Shown here one piece after another: positions 60,463-64,000 of a stretch of 64,000 nt of DNA. Made by a program: the position numbers and the translations under genes. The DNA comes from Duganella sp. BJB480 (GTDB lineage Bacteria > Pseudomonadota > Gammaproteobacteria > Burkholderiales > Burkholderiaceae_D). The DNA lies in the NCBI GenBank assembly GCA_003416985.1, contig QVIN01000011.1, positions 1-64,000 of the forward strand, in the 5' to 3' direction. Below the pieces are notes generated by a model. That model worked only from the letters and a program-made list of their open reading frames with translations, did not search any database and was not told where the DNA came from. Positions within the stretch are counted from its first letter, which is position 1. Every line of letters starts with the position of its first letter.

Positions 60463-63453
60463 ATGAAACTTTCAGTGAACCCGTCACCGACTCCCCGCCT
60501 CAAAAAGGCGAGGGCAACGCTGCGTCCCACCGCTGGACGCATGTTAATTGCTTTCATGGCATTGGGCTGGACCATCTCCAGTTCCGCCGCCGTCATCGCC
60601 ACAGACGCGCCGACCCCGAGCCATCCGACCGGCGACTTCTGGCAGGACGTCGGCCCCGCGGGCGGACGCAGCGCGCAAGCGGCCGGCACGTCCGGCCCGC
60701 GCCGCTTCCACGCCGCCACCCTGAACCGCAACGGCCTGAGGCAGCTGGCCCAGTCGGCGCCGCTGGAGCGCACCGACGCCGCCGCCGTCAGCCCGCTGAT
60801 CATTTCGCTGCCGCACCCGGACGGCGGCTACCAGCGCTTCGCCATCGTCGATTCGCCGATCATGGAAGCGGGCCTGGCCGCCAAGCACCCCGAAATCAAG
60901 ACCTACGCCGGCAAGGGCATCGACGATCCGAACGCCAGCCTGCGCATGGACATCACGCCGCTGGGTCTGCACGCCTCGGTACGCACGCCGGCCGGCGCCT
61001 GGTATGTCGATCCGCAGACCGCGCTGGACGACAGCGTCTACAACAGCTATCACAGCCGCGACCTGGCCAACAGCCACGGCGCGCTGCGCGAAGCGCCGCT
61101 GACCGAGGCGCAGATCGCGCTGTCGCAGGGCTTCTACCACGCCGACGACAAGGTCGAAGTGCGCGGCGCCGGCTTCACGCCGGGCGCCTCGGTCACGGTC
61201 TCGGTGCGCAACGAGGGCGACAGCGCCACGCGCCAGAGCGTGGTCGTCACCGCCGACGCCGAAGGCGTGATCAACACCACGCTGGTGGCCGACCCGTCGC
61301 GCAACACCGGCGCCTTCGAAGTGAGCGCCACCGACGGCACCTCGACCAGCACCGTGGCCTACCACGTGGTGGACGACCAGGTCGTGGCCGGCCCGACCTC
61401 GGGCAACCAGCTGCGCACCTACCGCCTGGCGCTGGTCACGGACCCGTCCTACGCCACCTATTTCGGCGGCCCGGCCAACGTCACGGCGGCCAAGGTCACG
61501 CTGATCAACCGCGTCACCCAGGTCTACGAGGACGAGACCGCGATCCGCCTCATGCTGATCAATAACACCGACGCGCTGAACCTGGACACCGCCGCGCAAA
61601 TGACCGGCGCCAACGGTCCCTGCGGCGGCGCGGCCTGCTTCACGGCTGAACAGGCGAGCACCTGCGGCAGCGGCACGCTGTCGCGCAACCGCGTGGTGGC
61701 GGGCCTGCTGGCCGGGGCCGGCAACTTCGATGTCGGCCACATCGCGCTCGGCCTCAACGGCGGCGGCATCGCCAGCCTGGGCGTGGTCGGCGGCAGCGGC
61801 AAGGCGCAGGGCTGCACCGGCATTCCCACCCCGGTCGGCGACTTCTACGCGGTCGATTACGTGGCGCACGAAATGGGCCACCAGTTCTCCGGCAACCACA
61901 CCTTCAACGGCGTGATCAGCAATTGCTCGGGCGGCAACCGCAACGCCGGCACCTCGGTCGAGCCGGGCAGCGGCTCGTCGATCATGGCCTACGCCGGCAT
62001 CTGCGGCACCGACAACCTGCAGACCCACAGCGATGCCTATTGGTCGCAGCGCAGCTTCGATGAAATCGTCACCTACACCTCCGGCGCGGAAACCAACGTC
62101 AACGAAGTGCAGATGGTGGCGCTGACCAACTTCGGCGGCACCCAGCAGTTCAAGCTGCGCTACAACGGCCACGACTCGGCGCCCATCGTCCGCGGCGGCA
62201 ACTTCAACGCCGGCGGCATCAAGAACGCTATCCAGGGCATCAGCGGCTGGCCCGCGGGCGGCACCGTGTCCGTCACCGCGGTCAGCGACAACGCCGTCAC
62301 GCTGACCTTCAACGGCGCGCTGGCCGGCACCAAGGTGCCGCTGCTGCAGCTGGTCGATTGCAGCGGCGGTTGCAGCGGCTATGTCGGCGAGGTCGTTTCC
62401 GGCGGGGCCACCACCCGTCGCGGCGCCTTGTCGTTCACCGGCAATACCACGCCGGTGGTGACGGTGCCGACCGGCTACACCATCCCGGTCCGCACGCCGT
62501 TCGCGCTGACCGGCAGCGCCACCGACGGCGAGGGCGACACCCTGACCTACATGTGGGAGCAGAACGACCGCGCCAACGGCAACGGCACCGGCTTGATCAG
62601 CAACGACAAGACCAACGGGCCGCTGTTCCGCCAGTTCGGCGTGCGCGCCGTGGTCAGCAACGACGACACCATCAAGTACGGCTCGCCGGGCGAGAACCAC
62701 GTCAGCACCGATCCGACCCGCGTGTTCCCGGACATGGCGCAGATCCTGGCCAACAACACCAACGCCGAAACCGGCAGCTGCCCGGCCGCCGCGGCGACGC
62801 CGACCCCGGCCGACATCGAGTGCTTCTCGGAGTTCCTGCCGACGGCCGACTACGTGGGCTTCAGCGCCAACGCCAATCCGGCCGCGCTGAACTTCCGCCT
62901 GACGGCGCGTGACGGCCGTGGCGGCGTGGGCAACGCCAGCACCAGGCTGGTATTGGCGCCCAACGCCGGTCCCTTCCTGGTGACGTCGCCGAACACGGCG
63001 GTGTCGCTGGACGCCGGCTCGACCCAGACCGTGACCTGGAGCGTGGCCAACACCAACGTGGCGCCGGTCAACACCGCCAACGTGAAGATCACGCTGTCCA
63101 CCGATGGCGGCAAGACCTATCCGTACACGCTGGCGGCCAGCACGCCCAACAACGGCAGCAAGGCGGTAGCGCTGCCGATGGTGGGCAGCGCCACGGCGCG
63201 CATCAAGGTGGAAGCGGTCGACAACATCTTCTTCGATGTGTCGAACGCCAACTTCACGATCCGCCTGGTGGGCGACGTCAACGGCGACGGCGCGGTCAAC
63301 TGCGACGACCTGGCCATCATCAAGGCCGCGCTGGGCAAGCGCACCGGCCAGGCCGGCTTCGACGCGCGCGCCGACCTGAACAAGGATGGCGTGGTGGATG
63401 CGCGCGACCTGTCGGCCGAGACGCAACGCATACCTGGCGGTTGCCGCCTGTAA
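60463..63453 (+). CDS. Secreted reprolysin-type zinc metalloprotease with C-terminal dockerin
   Basis: A 996-residue exported protein: basic N-terminus and signal peptide (about 1-43, ending SSAA), propeptide-like region (50-210), an Ig-like segment (about 215-300), a metzincin catalytic domain with HEMGHQFSGNH at residues 469-479 (zinc His469, His473, His479; Glu470), beta-sandwich repeats (about 640-930) and a type I dockerin (936-996). The dockerin has two calcium loops (DVNGDGAVNCDD from 938; DLNKDGVVDARD from 971) and Cys947/Cys994. The neighbouring gene encodes a cohesin, the dockerin's partner domain. The start at 60463 is the ATG before the signal. Confidence 0.88.
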   Translation: MKLSVNPSPTPRLKKARATLRPTAGRMLIAFMALGWTISSSAAVIATDAPTPSHPTGDFWQDVGPAGGRSAQAAGTSGPRRFHAATLNRNGLRQLAQSAPLERTDAAAVSPLIISLPHPDGGYQRFAIVDSPIMEAGLAAKHPEIKTYAGKGIDDPNASLRMDITPLGLHASVRTPAGAWYVDPQTALDDSVYNSYHSRDLANSHGALREAPLTEAQIALSQGFYHADDKVEVRGAGFTPGASVTVSVRNEGDSATRQSVVVTADAEGVINTTLVADPSRNTGAFEVSATDGTSTSTVAYHVVDDQVVAGPTSGNQLRTYRLALVTDPSYATYFGGPANVTAAKVTLINRVTQVYEDETAIRLMLINNTDALNLDTAAQMTGANGPCGGAACFTAEQASTCGSGTLSRNRVVAGLLAGAGNFDVGHIALGLNGGGIASLGVVGGSGKAQGCTGIPTPVGDFYAVDYVAHEMGHQFSGNHTFNGVISNCSGGNRNAGTSVEPGSGSSIMAYAGICGTDNLQTHSDAYWSQRSFDEIVTYTSGAETNVNEVQMVALTNFGGTQQFKLRYNGHDSAPIVRGGNFNAGGIKNAIQGISGWPAGGTVSVTAVSDNAVTLTFNGALAGTKVPLLQLVDCSGGCSGYVGEVVSGGATTRRGALSFTGNTTPVVTVPTGYTIPVRTPFALTGSATDGEGDTLTYMWEQNDRANGNGTGLISNDKTNGPLFRQFGVRAVVSNDDTIKYGSPGENHVSTDPTRVFPDMAQILANNTNAETGSCPAAAATPTPADIECFSEFLPTADYVGFSANANPAALNFRLTARDGRGGVGNASTRLVLAPNAGPFLVTSPNTAVSLDAGSTQTVTWSVANTNVAPVNTANVKITLSTDGGKTYPYTLAASTPNNGSKAVALPMVGSATARIKVEAVDNIFFDVSNANFTIRLVGDVNGDGAVNCDDLAIIKAALGKRTGQAGFDARADLNKDGVVDARDLSAETQRIPGGCRL

Positions 63454-63497
63454 GCCACCCCACAATTGAAGCCCGTCGGGCAAAAGGAAAAAACAAT

Positions 63498-64000
63498 ATG
63501 TTGAGTTTGAAAAAATGGAAATACCAGGCCGGCGCCGCGTTGCTGGCCGCCGCCTTCGCCGCGCCGTCGGCCTACGCCGCCGACCCGGTGCTGAGCATCG
63601 TCGCCGCGCCGTCCAGCGGCGTGGTGGGCTCGACCATCGACCTGGACATCCGCATCGCCGGCGTCACGGACCTGTATGGCTACAACTTCTCGCTGGTGTT
63701 CAATCCGGCCTACCTGCAAGTGGCTGGCAGCGGCGAAGGCGCCTTCCTGGGTTCGGACGGCGGCGCCACCGACTTCGGCGTGGTCGATGCGACCGGCACG
63801 CCGGGGCTGGTGTCCTATGTGTATGGCAGCAAGTTCGGCCAGGTGCCGGGCGTGAGCGGCGGCGGCAGCCTGGCGCACCTGAAGTTCAACGTGATCGGCG
63901 CCGGCACCAGCACGCTGAGCTTCACCGACGCCTTGTTCCTGAACTCCAGCCTGGCGGACATCACCACGCAACTGGGGACGCAGACGCTGGTCACGACCGC
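63498..64000 (+). CDS. Cohesin-domain protein (partial, runs off the window)
   Basis: The first 167 codons of an exported protein. A signal peptide (about 1-28, LAAAFAAPSAYAA) is followed by a cohesin fold: VLSIVAAPSSGVVGSTIDLD, TDLYGYNFSLVFNPAYLQV, GGGSLAHLKFNVIGAGTSTL, FTDALFLNSS. Cohesins bind dockerins, and the gene directly upstream (44 bases, AAGGAA site) encodes a dockerin-ended protease. In related bacteria such proteins often end in a PEP-CTERM sorting signal; the C-terminus is outside the window. Confidence 0.82.
   Translation, partial: MLSLKKWKYQAGAALLAAAFAAPSAYAADPVLSIVAAPSSGVVGSTIDLDIRIAGVTDLYGYNFSLVFNPAYLQVAGSGEGAFLGSDGGATDFGVVDATGTPGLVSYVYGSKFGQVPGVSGGGSLAHLKFNVIGAGTSTLSFTDALFLNSSLADITTQLGTQTLVTT

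Overview
The window is high-GC, gene-dense DNA (about one gene per kb, both strands, many 1-8 base start/stop overlaps). Gene content and order point to a betaproteobacterium of the Oxalobacteraceae (Massilia/Duganella/Janthinobacterium type): pyrG-kdsA-eno-ftsB, the Sua5-M50 protease-trpS-methyltransferase-dapA-bamC block, phasin plus PHB depolymerase, a subclass B3 beta-lactamase and several TonB receptors. The genus is an inference. I saw no rRNA, tRNA, CRISPR array or complete insertion sequence.

Layout. 1-1280: a truncated RES-domain toxin and its antitoxin, divergent from an SOS-type DnaE2 polymerase (1280-4432) that has a near-perfect LexA box but no imuA/imuB beside it. 4433-4855: PRC-barrel protein. 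5059-9375: pyrG, kdsA, eno, ftsB. 9382-13245: periplasmic binding protein, two VOC proteins, a membrane/SRPBCC protein, an L,D-transpeptidase and a DUF4124 protein. 13456-14550: two AT-richer orphan genes. 14630-16996: VOC protein, Asp/Glu racemase, GST-like protein, gamma-carbonic anhydrase. 17001-18559: phasin and PHB depolymerase. 18711-22283: Fur box, heme-type TonB receptor and a HmuS-like protein that carries a signal peptide. 22342-26009: SRPBCC/NTF2-like fusion, methanethiol oxidase plus SCO protein, MipA/OmpV porin. 26168-31812: two-component system, then a TonB receptor coupled to a Tat-exported glycerophosphodiesterase. 31931-34313: lipoprotein, a 42-bp tandem repeat, GNAT, MgtC, B3 metallo-beta-lactamase. 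34370-36899: Hsp33, second gamma-carbonic anhydrase, alpha/beta hydrolase.

36900-45465 is largely housekeeping: Ser/Thr dehydratase (with a possible isoleucine leader peptide), PHP phosphatase, HtpX, Sua5, site-2 protease, TrpS, methyltransferase, DapA, BamC. 45621-52151: Ala/Pro-rich lipoprotein, DUF7931-like protein and RoxA oxygenase, SlyD, a degenerate metallophosphatase-like protein overlapping mutS. 52402-56212: a copper response module (CopRS-type system, then CzcE, CusF, CopC and cupredoxin proteins). 56335-56969: an AT-richer overlapping gene pair that looks like a toxin/immunity remnant. 57031-60148: LysR regulator, MFS exporter, CPBP protease. 60463-64000: a 996-residue secreted zinc metalloprotease ending in a dockerin, followed at once by a cohesin-domain protein cut by the window edge. 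That cohesin-dockerin pair is the most unusual system here.
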